NCBI GenBank assembly: GCA_007570785.1
Contig: ML662449.1
Location: 13,331,564-13,395,563, forward strand
Direction: 5' to 3'
Origin: Antilocapra americana
Lineage: Eukaryota > Chordata > Mammalia > Artiodactyla > Antilocapridae
DNA length: 64,000 nt
Shown here in pieces: positions 21,940 through 33,520 of this stretch. The translations under genes were made by a program, and so were the position numbers. The notes under the pieces are model-generated. The model saw nothing but the letters and a program-made list of their open reading frames with translations, was not told where the DNA came from and ran no database searches. How positions within the stretch are numbered: position 1 is the stretch's first letter; each line of letters begins with the position of its first letter.

Positions 21940-22720
21940 TATACTGAGAGCACTACTGAACCAGAATTTCACAAAATATACCCAACACAACAACAACAGG
22001 AAGAAGATAAAACAATTCCGCACAGAGTTACTTTAAAAGAACAGAAAATAAAATCAATACACATCAATTGAGGAAAATTCTCTCCCTCAAGACAGCCATA
22101 AAGTAGAAGAAAATCATACAGCAACATTGCAAGCAGAATTAAATATACTCAAACAAGCAACTAAGTACATGGAAACCCACTGTATTAAAAACACATAAAC
22201 TAAGAAGGAAAAGAAAGAAAGAGGAGACAGCAGGACAGTACAGTGTAAGTTAACTGAACTCAAGAAAGAAAAGGAAGGAAAAGATTATATTATTTGAGAA
22301 GGGAAAAATAAATTTCAGGCACTCCAATGAATAAACTCATATTAAATAAAATGCACTAAAAATGGCAGAAAACAAGAGAATAAAAAGGAAGTAAAGAAAT
22401 TTTTTCGAAGTCAAGGAGAAAGTAATGCAGTGGGAGATAAAGTAAAATAGCAACAGCACTTACATACTTTGATTCCTTGAAAAAGAAAACTAAGACAGTG
22501 GAACATAATTAATATTTAAAACTATAATCCAGGAAAATATTTCAGAATTAAAGAAAACAAACACTTGTTTGTTATCAGAAGATTATTAAAAGATTCTACC
22601 AGGTCCCTGAGAAAAATTATCTTAGAACAATCAGCTCTAAGACATTTCCCAACAAAAATGTTATATTTGGAGAGTAATTTTTTAATAATCTTCAAGGCCA
22701 GCTGGTAAAGAAGTCACAAA
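21940..22720 (+). mobile_element. HAL1 / L1 ORF1-like remnant
   Basis: Sense, A-rich sequence such as 'aaacaagcaactaagtacat' and 'acacttgtttgttatcagaa' recalls the ORF1 region of HAL1 or an old L1. The 98-codon frame at 21775-22071 spans a repeat boundary and shows no domain. Confidence 0.4.
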
Positions 22721-22739
22721 ACTTACATATGATATAAAC

Positions 22740-24390
22740 TCTCCAAAAAGTGGATATAGAGAGAACCTACCTCAACATAATAAAGACAATATACAGAAAT
22801 CCATGCAAACATCATTCTCCATATTTAAAAACTGAAAGCATTTCCTCTCAGATAAGGAACAAAACAAGAATGTCCACTCTCATCACTATTATTCAACACA
22901 GTTTTGGAAGACCTAGACATAGCAGTCAGAGAAGAAAAATAAATGAAAGAAATCCAGATTGGAAAAGAAGAAATAAAACTGTCACTGTTTGCTAGATGAC
23001 ATGATACATACATAGAAAATCCTAAAGATGCGACCAGAAAACTACTAGAGCTCATCAATGAATTTGGTAAAGTTGAAAGATACAAAATTAATATACAGGA
23101 ATATCTTGCATTATTATACAATAACATCAAAAATGAGAAAGAGAAATTAAGGCAATAATATTATTTACCATTGTAACAAAAAGAAAAAATGCACAGGAAT
23201 CAACCTACGTGAAGAGGCAAAACACCTGTACTCAGAAAACTATAAGATACTGATGAAAGAAATAAAGGATGGTACAAACATGGAGAGATATAACATGCTC
23301 TTGGGTAGGAAGAATTAATATTGAAAAAATGACATACTATGAAAAGCAATCTACAGATTCAATTCAATCCCTGTGAAATTACCAATGGCATTTTTCACAG
23401 AACTAGAACAAAAAAAAATTAAAATTTGTATGGAAACACACAAGGCCACAAATAGCCAAAGCAATCTTGAGAAAGAAAAAGAGACTGGAGAAATCAGTCT
23501 CCCTCAGGCTATACTACAAAGCTACACTCATCCAGAAAGTATGCCACTGGCACAAAAACAGAAATATAGATCAATGGAACAAGGTACAAGCCCAGAGATA
23601 AACGCACACAACTATAGCCAATTAGTCTACAACAAAGAAGGCAAGACTATAATGGGGAAAGACAGTCTCTTCAGCAAGTGGTGCTGGAAAAGTTGGACAG
23701 TGACATGTAAATCAACTAAATTAGAACATAGCCTAACACCATACACAAAAATAAACTCAAACTGGATTAAAGACCTAAATGGAATGCCAGCCACTATAAA
23801 ATTCTTAGAGGAAAACATAGGCAGAATTGGACATAAATCACAGCAAGATCTTTTTTGATCCACCTTCCAGATTCATGAAAATAAAAACAAAAATAAACAA
23901 ATGAGATCTATTATAAGCTTTTCACAGAAAAGGAAATCATAAATAAGACAAAAGAATCCTTCAGGATGAGAGAAAATATCAGCAAAGCAAGAAACTGATA
24001 AGGGATTAATCTCCAAGGTATATAAACAGCTTATGCAGCTCAATATCAAAAAAAACAGAACAACCCAATCAAAAAGTGGGTGGAAAATCTAAATACACAT
24101 TTCTCCAAAGAAGACATAAAGATGGTTAAAAAGCACATGAAAACATGCCCAGCATCACTCATTATTACAGAAATGCAAATCAAAACTATAATGAGGTTAT
24201 TACCTCACAGTCAGAATAGCCATCATCAAAAAAATCTACAAACAGTAAATGCTAGAGAAGGTGTAGAGAAAAAAGAACCCTCCTGCACTGTTGGTGGGAA
24301 TGCAAACTGGTATAGCCACTATGGAAAACAGTATGGAGGTGCCTTAAAAAGCTGAAAATAGAGCTACTATAGGATCTAGTAGTCCCACTC
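22740..24390 (+). mobile_element. L1 ORF2 remnant (RT to C-terminus)
   Basis: Sense L1: 'gagaacctacctcaacataa' (RT), 'aacaagaatgtccactctca', then the C-terminal region to 'gaaaacagtatggaggtgcc'. The frame 23373-23858 contains 'MKLPMAFFTELEQKKIKICM', 'LFSKWCWKSWTVTCKST' and '[18 protein letters not shown]'. The RT active-site segment near 22990 reads 'ctgtttgctagatgacatga', a stop in place of the Phe-Ala-Asp-Asp core. It is cut by a SINE at 24391. Confidence 0.88.
23373..23858 (+). pseudogene. L1 ORF2 C-terminal fragment, 161 codons
   Basis: Part of the domain downstream of the L1 RT, with 'MAFFTELEQKKIKICMETHK', '[15 protein letters not shown]' and '[19 protein letters not shown]'. Internal frameshifts and substitutions are evident when it is compared with the younger L1 at 35943-38426. 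No start context or upstream domains remain. Confidence 0.65.
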
Positions 24391-24545
24391 CATGGGTTCA
24401 ATCCCTGGGTTGGGAAGGTCCCTTGGAGAAGAAAATGGCAACCCACTCCAGTATTCTTGCCTGGGAAATCCCACAGACAGAGAAGCCTGGCAGGCTGTAG
24501 ACCATGATGTTGCAAAGAGTCAGACACACCTCAGTGACTGAGTGT
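24391..24545 (+). mobile_element. Bov-tA SINE, head-truncated
   Basis: Begins at 'gggttcaatccctgggttgg' and runs through 'ggcaacccactccagtattc' to 'gagtcagacacacctcagtg', then a CA run (24552-24564). The 5' half of the tRNA-like head is missing. Confidence 0.85.
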
Positions 24546-24589
24546 GCATGTGCACCCACACACACAGAACAACAAGCACAGATGGTTTG

Positions 24590-25190
24590 ATAGGAGAATT
24601 CTACCAAGATATTGTCACTGTTCTACAAATGGTCCCAATTTGTTAAAAATAAAGGAAAACTTTCTGAAGTACAGAACAAAATTATAAAGTAATATTATTC
24701 ATAAATATCAATGCCAAAATTAAAAATTAAATTCCTATTAAACAAAATATTAGCAAACAAAGTTCAACACCTGAATCTATCCTGAGAATACAAGATTGGT
24801 TGAATGATACCAAATCCATGAATATCATACATATTAATAGATCTAAGGTCAATAAAAATCATAAGATTTATTTCTTTTAAATGCTATAAAAAATTCTTTG
24901 ACAAAATTCACCCCCCATTTCTGATTTAAAAAAACACTCAAGAAAATAGCAATTTGGGGGATATATTCTTCACAAGAGAATACATAAATACATATACATT
25001 AGTATACAGTATATACATAATACTAATATATATATATACTTAGTCCTAATGCCAGTATCTTATTTAACTGGTAAAAACTAAGATCATTTCTATTAAGATC
25101 AGAAACAAGGCCAAAATGCCCAATACCTCTGCTATGATTCAAAATTGTACCAGAGGTATTAAGCCAGTATCATTAGGTAAGTCAGCTAGA
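24590..25190 (+). mobile_element. Ancient L1 ORF2 remnant, first part
   Basis: Very diverged sense L1: 'aaacaaaatattagcaaaca', 'tgaatatcatacatattaat' and 'gatttaaaaaaacactcaag' follow the RT order. It appears to continue beyond a hAT insertion at 25450-26192. Confidence 0.65.
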
Positions 25191-25331
25191 GCAACACTTG
25201 GCAAACTACAAGCCAAATCCAAACCTGCTGCTTATTTTTGTAAATAAAGTTTTATTAGAACACAGCCACACCTATTAACTATTTACTGTCCATGACTTTG
25301 TAGTTGAAACTATATAGCTCAACACCTAAAG
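25191..25331 (-). mobile_element. hAT-type non-autonomous DNA transposon, part 1
   Basis: 'acttggcaaactacaagcca', 'taaataaagttttattagaa' and 'cacagccacacctattaact' match, in reverse orientation, the element at 31775-31992. It is a Charlie-group hAT MITE; the exact family was not settled. A mariner hairpin interrupts it at 25332. Confidence 0.6.
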
Positions 25332-25412
25332 TACTGAGTTGGCCAACAAGTTCATTTGGTTTTTCCAAAGATGTTATAGAAAAACCCGAACAAACCCTTT
25401 GCCAATCCAATA
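25332..25412. mobile_element. Mariner MITE hairpin, about 81 bp
   Basis: Nearly palindromic element bounded by TA: 'tactgagttggccaacaagt' at the left and 'aaaccctttgccaatccaat' at the right, with arms that pair along most of their length. A second copy lies at 26193. It interrupts the hAT element. Such short mariner derivatives have no ORF and depend on an outside transposase. Confidence 0.82.
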
Positions 25413-25450
25413 CATACTGTCCGGCCCCTTCCTGAAAATGTTTGCCAGTT
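25413..25450 (-). mobile_element. hAT-type element, part 2
   Basis: 'catactgtccggccccttcc' followed by 'tgaaaatgtttgccag' corresponds to the reverse complement of the start of the copy at 31775 ('tctgtgaagggccagttagt'). It is therefore the second half of the hAT broken by the mariner. Confidence 0.6.
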
Positions 25451-26192
25451 TTCAAACTAGATACATAAGAATTAGTAAGCAAATAAAACTCTATTGGCAA
25501 TGAAATGAAAATATAACTGAAATACCCTAAGGAATCAATAATAAAAAAAAAATGTTTTAACTCAGTAAGGAGAAGATGGTTGTTTTTAAGACATTAGTCT
25601 CCCAACTTCTTGGCCTGCTGGCTTCCCAAATAAAGTCGTATTCCTTGCCTAAAAAAAAATTAAGTAAGGAATATAAAATTAACATGTAGGAATCAATAGC
25701 TTTCATATACACAAACAATAACCAGCTAGAGAATGGCTGATTAAAAATCCCATTTATGAATTCAACAAAGATTAAAAATTTAGTAATAAACAACAAATAC
25801 GCAAAATCTACATGAGGGAAACTTAAAAACACTCTTAAAGATATAAAAGTAGCCTTAAACAAATGAAAAAATGACCCCGCTTCTTGGATGGGTGACTCAA
25901 CATTATAAAGATGTCTATTCTTTCTAAATTAACTTACAAGTTTAATGTAATCTCAGTAAAAATCTCAACATACTTTTATGAAGTTAGACAAGTTGATACT
26001 AAAGTTCACATAAAAAATAAGCCCACAGAAATATCTATGGAAACACTGAAAAAAATTCAGGATGCATAGTTGGCACATAGTAGGACCACTCTCTCTTAAA
26101 AGAGTTCTCATTCAGGTGCATGGAAGAAGGAAGAAAATTATATATATAAGAAGCAAAATTACATAAATAAAAATCATTCAGTTAATGATAAG
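25451..26192 (+). mobile_element. Ancient L1 ORF2 remnant, second part
   Basis: 'ataaaattaacatgtaggaa', 'atgtctattctttctaaatt' and 'taatgtaatctcagtaaaaa' continue the L1 ORF2 order. The segment contains a small poly(A)-tailed insert at 25572-25662. Confidence 0.6.
25572..25662 (+). mobile_element. Small poly(A)-tailed insert with LTR-like 3' end
   Basis: A 91-base insert containing 'tctcccaacttcttggcctg', the poly(A) signal AATAAA (25629-25634) and 'gtcgtattccttgcc', followed by an A run. The direct repeat 'agtaagga' occurs at 25564-25571 and 25663-25670, and L1 sequence reads on across the pair. The core resembles the R region of an ERV LTR. Confidence 0.55.
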
Positions 26193-26273
26193 TATTGGGC
26201 TGACCAAAAAGTTCGTTTGGATTCTTCCTAACATCTTATGGAAAAACCCAAACAAACTTTTTCCAACTCAATA
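26193..26273. mobile_element. Mariner MITE hairpin, about 81 bp
   Basis: 'tattgggctgaccaaaaagt' and 'acaaactttttccaactcaa' bound a near-perfect inverted repeat whose stem includes 'cttatggaaaaacccaaaca'. It is the same family and length as 25332-25412. The TA dinucleotides at both ends fit mariner target preference. Confidence 0.85.
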
Positions 26274-26603
26274 TTAGGAAAAAGTACAAAAACTTGGTGA
26301 TCATAGAAATATCATATGCACTGAGAAGGTAATTGAGTTAAGATCTTGATAACAAGGAGTCATCTATACGAAGATATGGTAAACTGACAGAGCATTTCTG
26401 GGAGAGGAAATTGTACATGCAAAGCCTTTGGGTGGGAACTAATTTGGGAGGTTTGAGTGACAAAGAGTCAATATAGCTAAACTGTAAAGGCAGACGGAGG
26501 ATGATAAATTAGTTAGGGCCTCTGTAGGCCATGCTATGCTGTATGATCTTTGTTCTGATTGCAGTGAGAAGCCACTACGGGACATCTGACTGAGTGATAG
26601 AAT
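26274..26603. other. Non-coding, nothing recognised
   Basis: No long frame. The sequence 'gagcatttctgggagaggaa' to 'atgctgtatgatctttgttc' resembles no repeat I can name. Confidence 0.4.
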
Positions 26604-27014
26604 AATGGTCTCTTAAAGACATTCACATCCTGATCCTCAGATTTTAAGAATATGTTTTACTACATGGCAAAGGGGAATTGAGGTAGCAGATGGAATTAAG
26701 ATTGCTAATTATCTGACTAAATTTGAAATAGGGAGATTATCCTGGATTATCCAGACGGGCCTAATGTAATCCTTAAATGTGGAAGAGGGTCCTTAAATGT
26801 GGAAGGAGGAGGCAGAAGAGACACTATCAGAGTGATTCACAGTAAGAAGACTCAACTTTGAAAAGTGTACAAAGAAGACTATAAAGCCAAGGAAAGCAAG
26901 AAGTCAAAAAAGCAAAGAAACATTCTCCTCCAGAACCTCCAGAAAGGAATGCACCCTGTTTAAGTCACTAAATTTGTGGCAATTTGTTACAGTAGAAGAA
27001 AAAACTAATACAAA
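26604..27014 (+). mobile_element. MLT1-like ERVL-MaLR LTR
   Basis: 'ggtagcagatggaattaaga', 'tatcctggattatccagacg', 'cctccagaaaggaatgcacc' and 'gtggcaatttgttacagtag' occur in the order expected for this LTR class. A short internal duplication of 'ccttaaatgtggaagagggt' type appears near 26775-26805. No ERV coding region is attached. Confidence 0.55.
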
Positions 27015-27448
27015 GTGTTAGGATGTGGTCTGTATTTTTAATAGATCTTTTTGATTGTGCTGAATTGACAGGGAAAGCTGCCTTGAAATCAGGGGAAGTT
27101 TTGATGTGAGGTCTGTTTTCACACTTCACCATCTGAATACTATGGCTCAGGACTTAATCTGAACATTAGTTTGGGAAGTTTAGCTTCCCAAAGGTAATTA
27201 AAATTTTCGTTGGAACTTCTCTCTCAACAGACAAAGCAAGTTTAACCAGAGACAAGAAAAAGAAAGTCCTATAAGAGACTGGTAATGTCTCAATCTCTAA
27301 AAGACAAAGAGGTAGAAAGAACAGCAAGGCAGCATGGCCCGCAGCCTGGACCTACTCATCAGTGGTTAAAACTGTCTACTTTTGCTCACTGTTGTCTCCA
27401 CAGCATCTAACCCATTACCAGTCACAGAGTAAGCATTTAACAGGCATT
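27015..27448. other. Non-coding, nothing recognised
   Basis: No long frame and no repeat I recognise. Confidence 0.4.
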
Positions 27449-27461
27449 CAATCCATGAATG

Positions 27462-27679
27462 GACTTCCCTCTGGTGGCTCAGGTGGTAAAGAATCTGTCT
27501 GTAATGTAGGAGACCCGGGTTCAATCCCTGAGTCAGAAAGATCCCCTGGAGAAGGAAATGGCAACCCACTCCAGTATTCTTGCCCGAAGAATCCCAAGGA
27601 CAAGGCGGCCTGGCAGGCCACAGTCCATGGGGTTGCAAAGAGTCAAACACAACTGAGCAACTAACACTTTGACTCTTGA
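27462..27679 (+). mobile_element. Bov-tA SINE with 13-bp TSD
   Basis: Complete sense Bov-tA: head 'gacttccctctggtggctca' with 'gggttcaatccctgagtca', centre 'ggaaatggcaacccactcca', tail 'ttgcaaagagtcaaacacaa'. The perfect direct repeat 'caatccatgaatg' flanks it at 27449-27461 and 27680-27692. Confidence 0.95.
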
Positions 27680-27692
27680 CAATCCATGAATG

Positions 27693-28605
27693 AACCATAA
27701 TGTGTTTTCTTAATTGTAAATCTTTCCCATATACTATTCTCATTTTTCACATACTTAAAAATCACTGAACAAAATTTTAATTTCTGAGTAACCTATGGCA
27801 AAATTAATAAACCAAATTAATGTGAACTAAATGCAACATAGAAACCAACTGAAAACTTGTTTTGAATAGACTGTACTGCATTTGAGTTTATAAACAAACT
27901 TCCTAGCATGTAAATTGAGGGTAGAGATGTTTGCCTTTTCTTTATTTATTATGCACTGCTTCATCCTCCAGGAATTTGAAAAGGGCCTGGTAGCAGCAAG
28001 AGAATGAAGGGGAGATGGAGGTTATCCACAGAAGCCAAACTTACTCCAGAGTTGGGATTCAGTGTAATGCATTTCCCAATTTTCCATTATTTATGAGAGT
28101 GTTACAAGGAAATAGATACTTTTTAGCTGGTTCTTTATAACTCAAAAAAAGTGACTAACATGCAATAGATGCTCAACAGATATATACTGAATAAATACAA
28201 GGATTATGTTTATAATTCAAGAAAATGTATAGGATATAAGAATACATAGCTGGTATTAAGTGTGTAAAGTAGACATTTTAGATATACAAAAGAATCAAAC
28301 ATTTTCAAATGTAAAACAGTTACAACACTTTGGTATAAATGAGTTTCTAAAAAATACCACCATTATGTGAATTCACTGAGACTTCAAACCTTACATGCAA
28401 TTAACACATTATTCAACAAGTTGGTTGTCATATTTTTGATATGGCCAAGACAACCATTATTCAAATAGCTCTTTTTTCATATTTTTGATCAGCAATTTTT
28501 AAAGTTACACAACTCAAAGAAAAAACAATTTAGAAGGAAATAAATCCACACAGTGTGATAAGAGCAATGATAAGCAAAATAAATAATCCTAGGACTAAAC
28601 TAAAG
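27693..28605. other. Non-coding, nothing recognised
   Basis: About 900 bases of AT-rich sequence without a long frame or an identifiable repeat. Confidence 0.4.
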
Positions 28606-28962
28606 ATACTTTTTTTTAAAAAATTTTCTTTACTTTTTTGTGTTGTTTTTGCCATACAATGACATGAAACCGCCATGGGTCTACATATGCTCCCCCTCCA
28701 GAGCCCCCCTCCCAATTCCCTCCCTCCGGGACATCTCGGTGCACCAGCCCCAAGCATCACTCCTGGGCTGGTGATTGATTTCACATATGATAATTAACAT
28801 GTTTCAATGCCATTCTCCCATATCATCCCACTCTTGCCCTCTTCCACAGAGCCCGCGAGTCTGTTCTATACATCTGTGTTCCCTTTTCTGTCTCACATGC
28901 AGGGTTCTCGTTACCATCTTTCTAAATTCCATATATATGCGTTAGTATACTGTATACTTTAT
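28606..28962 (-). mobile_element. L1-BT 3' end
   Basis: Antisense L1 3' UTR and the last ORF2 codons: T-rich start, 'ttttgccatacaatgacatg', the C-rich tract at 28690-28732, 'atcactcctgggctggtgat' and 'ctaaattccatatatatgcg'. A short direct repeat 'atacttt' at 28606-28612 and 28954-28960 is a possible TSD. Confidence 0.9.
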
Positions 28963-30040
28963 ATTAGGTATTGTCCTAGTTATTTTATTTCAAGTAGTCA
29001 ACTTCTCTAGTTGCTTCAGTTTTTCATTTGTACTAAATATTCCCCTTTGACGTCTAAAATTCTTTATTGTAGAGCAAATAAACTTTGTATTTGTAGCAAA
29101 TTTATCAACTGTGATGTTTACTGTCATAAATTTATTATAATGTTGGTTAGATTCTTGCTTTGTTATATCTGAATTCATACCTAAGAAACTCCAAATGAAA
29201 TACTATCCTGTTAAAAGTTATTAAATTTTGTTTTGGTGTTTATTCATATGTAAGCAGTTTTCTCTAACTTGGAACCAAAAAAAAAAAAAGGCCATCTATT
29301 CAGAATCCTTATGTGTGCCTATAAACAATATAATTGATGAAAATCTTCAGTGTTTACAAAACAAAGAAAATTGTCAACAGAATCCCTGGTGGTAGACTTT
29401 CCAGAAAAAGACAAATTTACAGCCTATAATTCATGAAGATTGGCTCAAAACAAACTGTCCCTGCCAACAGAAAATCTGACAATTATTCTGTTGTCTAATT
29501 TGGCTCAGTCTAAGTTGACCTTGTTTATTCATCTCAGTCTTTTAATTCCTGTTATCTTGGCATAAGAGAAGAACATATGGCATATGTCTACGAAGTCCAT
29601 TTCTGCATCTTAAACTGAAATAAATGTAGAATATACTGAACATCTCCAATGTGTTCAGTTATTAAGGTAGCTAATTGTATATTAGATAGAACTAGCTAAG
29701 TTCATGTTATCCCTACTAAGTGTCTGCTGCCATAAAACTAGAAACTAAAAAGTCTTTTTTCTAAGGCTCAGTATAGGGCTAAAACTGGCTAGTTTTAAAC
29801 ATATTTTGAAAAATAGACAATATTAAGCTCTTTTAAAACATAAACATGCTTTAGGTATCAGCATCTTTAGACAACCTAAAGATGTTTACAGGTTTTCACT
29901 GCATCTCTAGCTATGTTTAAGAATGCAGATGAAGGTAATATAAGAAAGATAATACGAGCTGAAGAACAAGAAAAATATTTTCATTTTCTCTTTGGTTTAA
30001 TCTGTCTCCAATGAAATGAGGTGGTCTCAAGGAAATCAGA
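28963..30040. other. Non-coding, nothing recognised
   Basis: Over 1 kb of AT-rich sequence, with an A-run at 29278-29289. No gene or nameable repeat was seen. Confidence 0.4.
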
Positions 30041-31774
30041 ACATAATATAAACTAAAAATATCAAAATACAACATATCAAAATTTGTGGGATATAACTTA
30101 AAACAGTGCTTAGTGGAGATTTTATTCCACTAAATGCTTATTTTAAGAATGTCCTGATGAACAGCCTAAGCTACCACCTTAAGAAACTAGCGGAAAAAAG
30201 ATCAAATTAAACTCAAAACAAGCAGAAGAAAAGAAATAGTAAACATAAGAGCATACATCATTGAAACCAAAAATAGAAAAACAAAGAAAATCAATGAAGT
30301 CAAAAGTTGTTGTTTGAAAAGATCAATAAAATTGATAAAATTCTGGTCAGACTGACAAAAAAAGAGAGAAGACACAGGTTCTCATTATCAGGAAAGAAAG
30401 GATATCTTAATAGACCTCAGACATTAAATAGATAATAATGTTGTGAACCACTCTATGCATATAAATTTGATAACATAGTTGGAACAGACTAATTATTTAA
30501 AAACCACAAGGTACCAAGCTTGCTGAAGATGAAAAAGATAATCTGAATACTCCTAAGGCTATTTTAAAAACTGACTTTATAGTTAAGAAAAAGAAAACTC
30601 GAAAAAAGATAAATCAAGGTCCAAACAGTCCCATTGGTGAACTCTATCAAATATTGAGAGGGGGGGGAAATGATCAATTGTGCACAATCTACATCAGAAA
30701 ATAAAGATTAAAAAACTTGTCCCGACTTAGTTTCTAAAGCTACCATTACCCAGAGTACCAAAACAAACAAAAAACCACTTTATGTTAGTACCCTGCATAA
30801 ATATAGAAGTAAAAATTCTCAACAAAAGGTTAAGAAATATAATTCAGTAATGTATTTTTAAAAAATATAACACAAACAAGTGTAGTTTACCTTGGAAATG
30901 AAAGGCTCATTCAATTTTGAAAAATCAGTGAAATCTACTATACTTAAAGTTCAAACAACAAAAAATGGTAGATCAGATCAACCAATACAAAAAGAGCATT
31001 TGACTAGATTTAATATCCATCTAGGATTTTCTAAAACTCAGAAAAAAATAAATTAAAAAAAAAGAGACTTTCTTAATCTATACAGAAAAGACACAAAAAC
31101 AAAACTATAGAGTTTGGAAAATATCAAAGATGTCCACTCTCACCACTCATATACATCACTGTGCTAAAAGTCATAGCCAATGTAATAAAATAAGAAAAAG
31201 AAAGAAACATACAGCTTGTGAAAGACGTAAAACCACCCCTATTTGCAGACAACATAGTTATCTACGTAGAAAATCCCAAGATTATCTATCGAAAACTACA
31301 GCTAACAAGTGAGTTTAACAAGATCACAGAATATACAGCCAACACACAAAAGTCAATTGTATTCCTATATAAAAGTAATGTACAATTGGAAGTCAAATTT
31401 TTTAAAGTTTACAGTAGCTCCAAAATATATTAATCTAGAAGTTACTCTGGACTACATCCAACAAAACTTGAACAGAATCTGTATGCCAAGAACTATAAAA
31501 TACTATTTAAAGTAATCATAAAAGATCAAAATAAATAGATACACTCACCTGGATTATGGATTGGAAAACTCAATATAGTGAATATGTCAGTGGTCTTCTG
31601 ACTGATCTAAAGATTTAACACAATTCTAATCAAAATCCCAGAAAGGATTTTTGTAGACACAAGCAAGGTGATTACAAAATTCATATAGAAATACAAAGAA
31701 ATCAGAACAGGAAAAGTAATTTTTAAAGGTGGAAATAATGTTGGAAGAATCATACATGATCATAAGTCTTTCTA
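30041..31774 (+). mobile_element. Ancient L1 ORF2, first part
   Basis: Sense L1: 'acaacatatcaaaatttgtg', 'aaaacagtgcttagtggaga', 'ctaccaccttaagaaactag' and 'tttgcagacaacatagttat' (active-site region, Phe-Ala-Asp-Asn). Frames at 31130-31312 and 31218-31433 are short fragments of it. It continues after the hAT element at 31993. Confidence 0.8.
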
Positions 31775-31992
31775 AAGCAGAGGCAGCATATATTTTCTGT
31801 GAAGGGCCAGTTAGTAAATATTGTGTGTTTTGGCATGTCATACAGTCCCTGTCACAGCTATAAAAGGCTATAACTGTAAAGAGAAAACAATCATTGGCAA
31901 TATGTAAATTGTTCCAGTAAAATTTTATTTATAAAACTAGGTATGGGCTGGATTTGGCAATGGATTGTTGTTTGCCATGCCCTGCTCTAAAG
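31775..31992 (+). mobile_element. hAT-type MITE (Charlie group) inside L1
   Basis: 'ttctgtgaagggccagttag', 'gtaaaattttatttataaaa' and 'gggctggatttggcaatgga' match the well known hAT MITE also seen reversed at 25191-25450. L1 sequence lies on both sides. Confidence 0.65.
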
Positions 31993-32845
31993 CTAAACTA
32001 AGTAAGAAATTATGGTGTTATCAAAAGGATAGACACAGATTAATGAAACAAAATGGAGAACTCAGAAGTAGAGTCCTACAAATATGCCCAACTAATCTTC
32101 AACAGAAGTATAAAGACAATTCAACGAACAAGTGATACTCTTTAATAAATGGTATTTAAACAACTGGAATCAATGTATAAGAACCATAAGCCCTAAACTA
32201 AACCTCACAAGTTTATTCAAAAATTAACTCAAAATGGATCATAGATCTAAATATAAAATTTAAAACTATAAAAATTCTAGAAGAAAATGTAGGAGGAAAT
32301 CTTCATGATCTGGAAACAAAGAATTCTCAGATCTGATGCTGAAAGCACAAGTCATAACTTTAAAAAACTGATAAGCTAGACTTCATCAACTTTTGCCCTT
32401 CAAAGGACACTGTTAAGAGCACTGAGAAGACAAGATACTTGCTTGGAGAAAATATATTCAAATCACATTACAGACACTGAATTTATATCCAGAATGTACT
32501 TTAAAAAACCCTCAAAACACAACAAGAAGAAAGCAACCCAGTTAAAATGGGTAAAAAGGTTTGACTTGAACAGATACTTTAATAAGGAGATACACAGATG
32601 GCAAATAAGCACATGAAAAAATATTCAATATGACTAGCCATGAATAAAATGCAAAATTAAAACCATGATTATATACCCCTACACACCTATTAGAATATCT
32701 GTAATTAAAAACATACTGACAATACCCAGCACTGTTTAAGATGCAGAGCAACTCAAGAACTCATTCACTGCTGATGAAACTACAAAAATGGTATAGCCAT
32801 TCTGGAAAACAGTTTAGCAGTTTCCTATAAAGTAAAAATATATTT
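31993..32845 (+). mobile_element. Ancient L1 ORF2, second part
   Basis: 'caaaaggatagacacagatt', 'ttcaaaaattaactcaaaat' and 'gctgatgaaactacaaaaat' continue the ORF2 C-terminal order. It is cut by a tRNA-derived SINE at 32846. Confidence 0.78.
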
Positions 32846-32968
32846 AAGGAATTCCCTGGCAGTCCAGTGGTTAGGACTCTGTTCTTTCACTGCAGGGGGC
32901 CCAAGTTTAATCCCTGTTCCAGGGAACTAAGATCCCACAAGCCATGTGGCTTCCCACCCCAAAAAAAA
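32846..32968 (+). mobile_element. CHR-type tRNA-derived SINE
   Basis: 'ggaattccctggcagtccag', 'ggttaggactctgttctttc' and 'cagggaactaagatcccaca', ending in an A run. This is the cetartiodactyl CHR-like (tRNA-Glu-derived) SINE, distinct from Bov-tA. It sits within the L1 3' region. Confidence 0.85.
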
Positions 32969-33520
32969 GAACTACATAAATGCATTTAGCATGAGCCAGC
33001 AATACTATTCTTGAGAATGTACCTTAGAGAAATGAAAAATTATGTCACACAAAAACCCATAGATGAACTGTCAATAGCCGTTTTACTTACACTTGCCAAA
33101 ACCTGGGAAAACAAATATCCTTAAACAGGTGAAAAAACAAACTGGTACATCTATAAAATGGAATATTTCTAAGCAATATAATGTAACAAACTACTGATAC
33201 ATGTAATATCTTGAATGAAGATCAAGAGCAATATACTGAGTGACAGAAGCGAGCCATAGAACTTTATATGTATGATTTCAATTATATGACATTCCTGAAG
33301 TCAAAACTACTGTCATGGTGAGAAGCAATTGCCAGGAGTACTGCTAAAGGAGGATGTGACTATAAAGGCTTGAGGAAATTTTTTGGTAATGATGAAACCA
33401 TTCTGTATTCTGTGGTGGTAATAACATGAATCTATACATCTGTTAAAATCCATAGAATCTATATCTATAAAAGTTCATTTTAATGTATAGTAACTTATAT
33501 AATAAAAATTTTAAACCCCA
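32969..33520 (+). mobile_element. Ancient L1 3' end, third part
   Basis: 'caatactattcttgagaatg', 'acaaactggtacatctataa', 'tggtggtaataacatgaatc' and a final AATAAA-rich end. It completes the L1 begun at 30041, so the locus holds about 3.1 kb of L1 with two younger guests. Confidence 0.75.
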
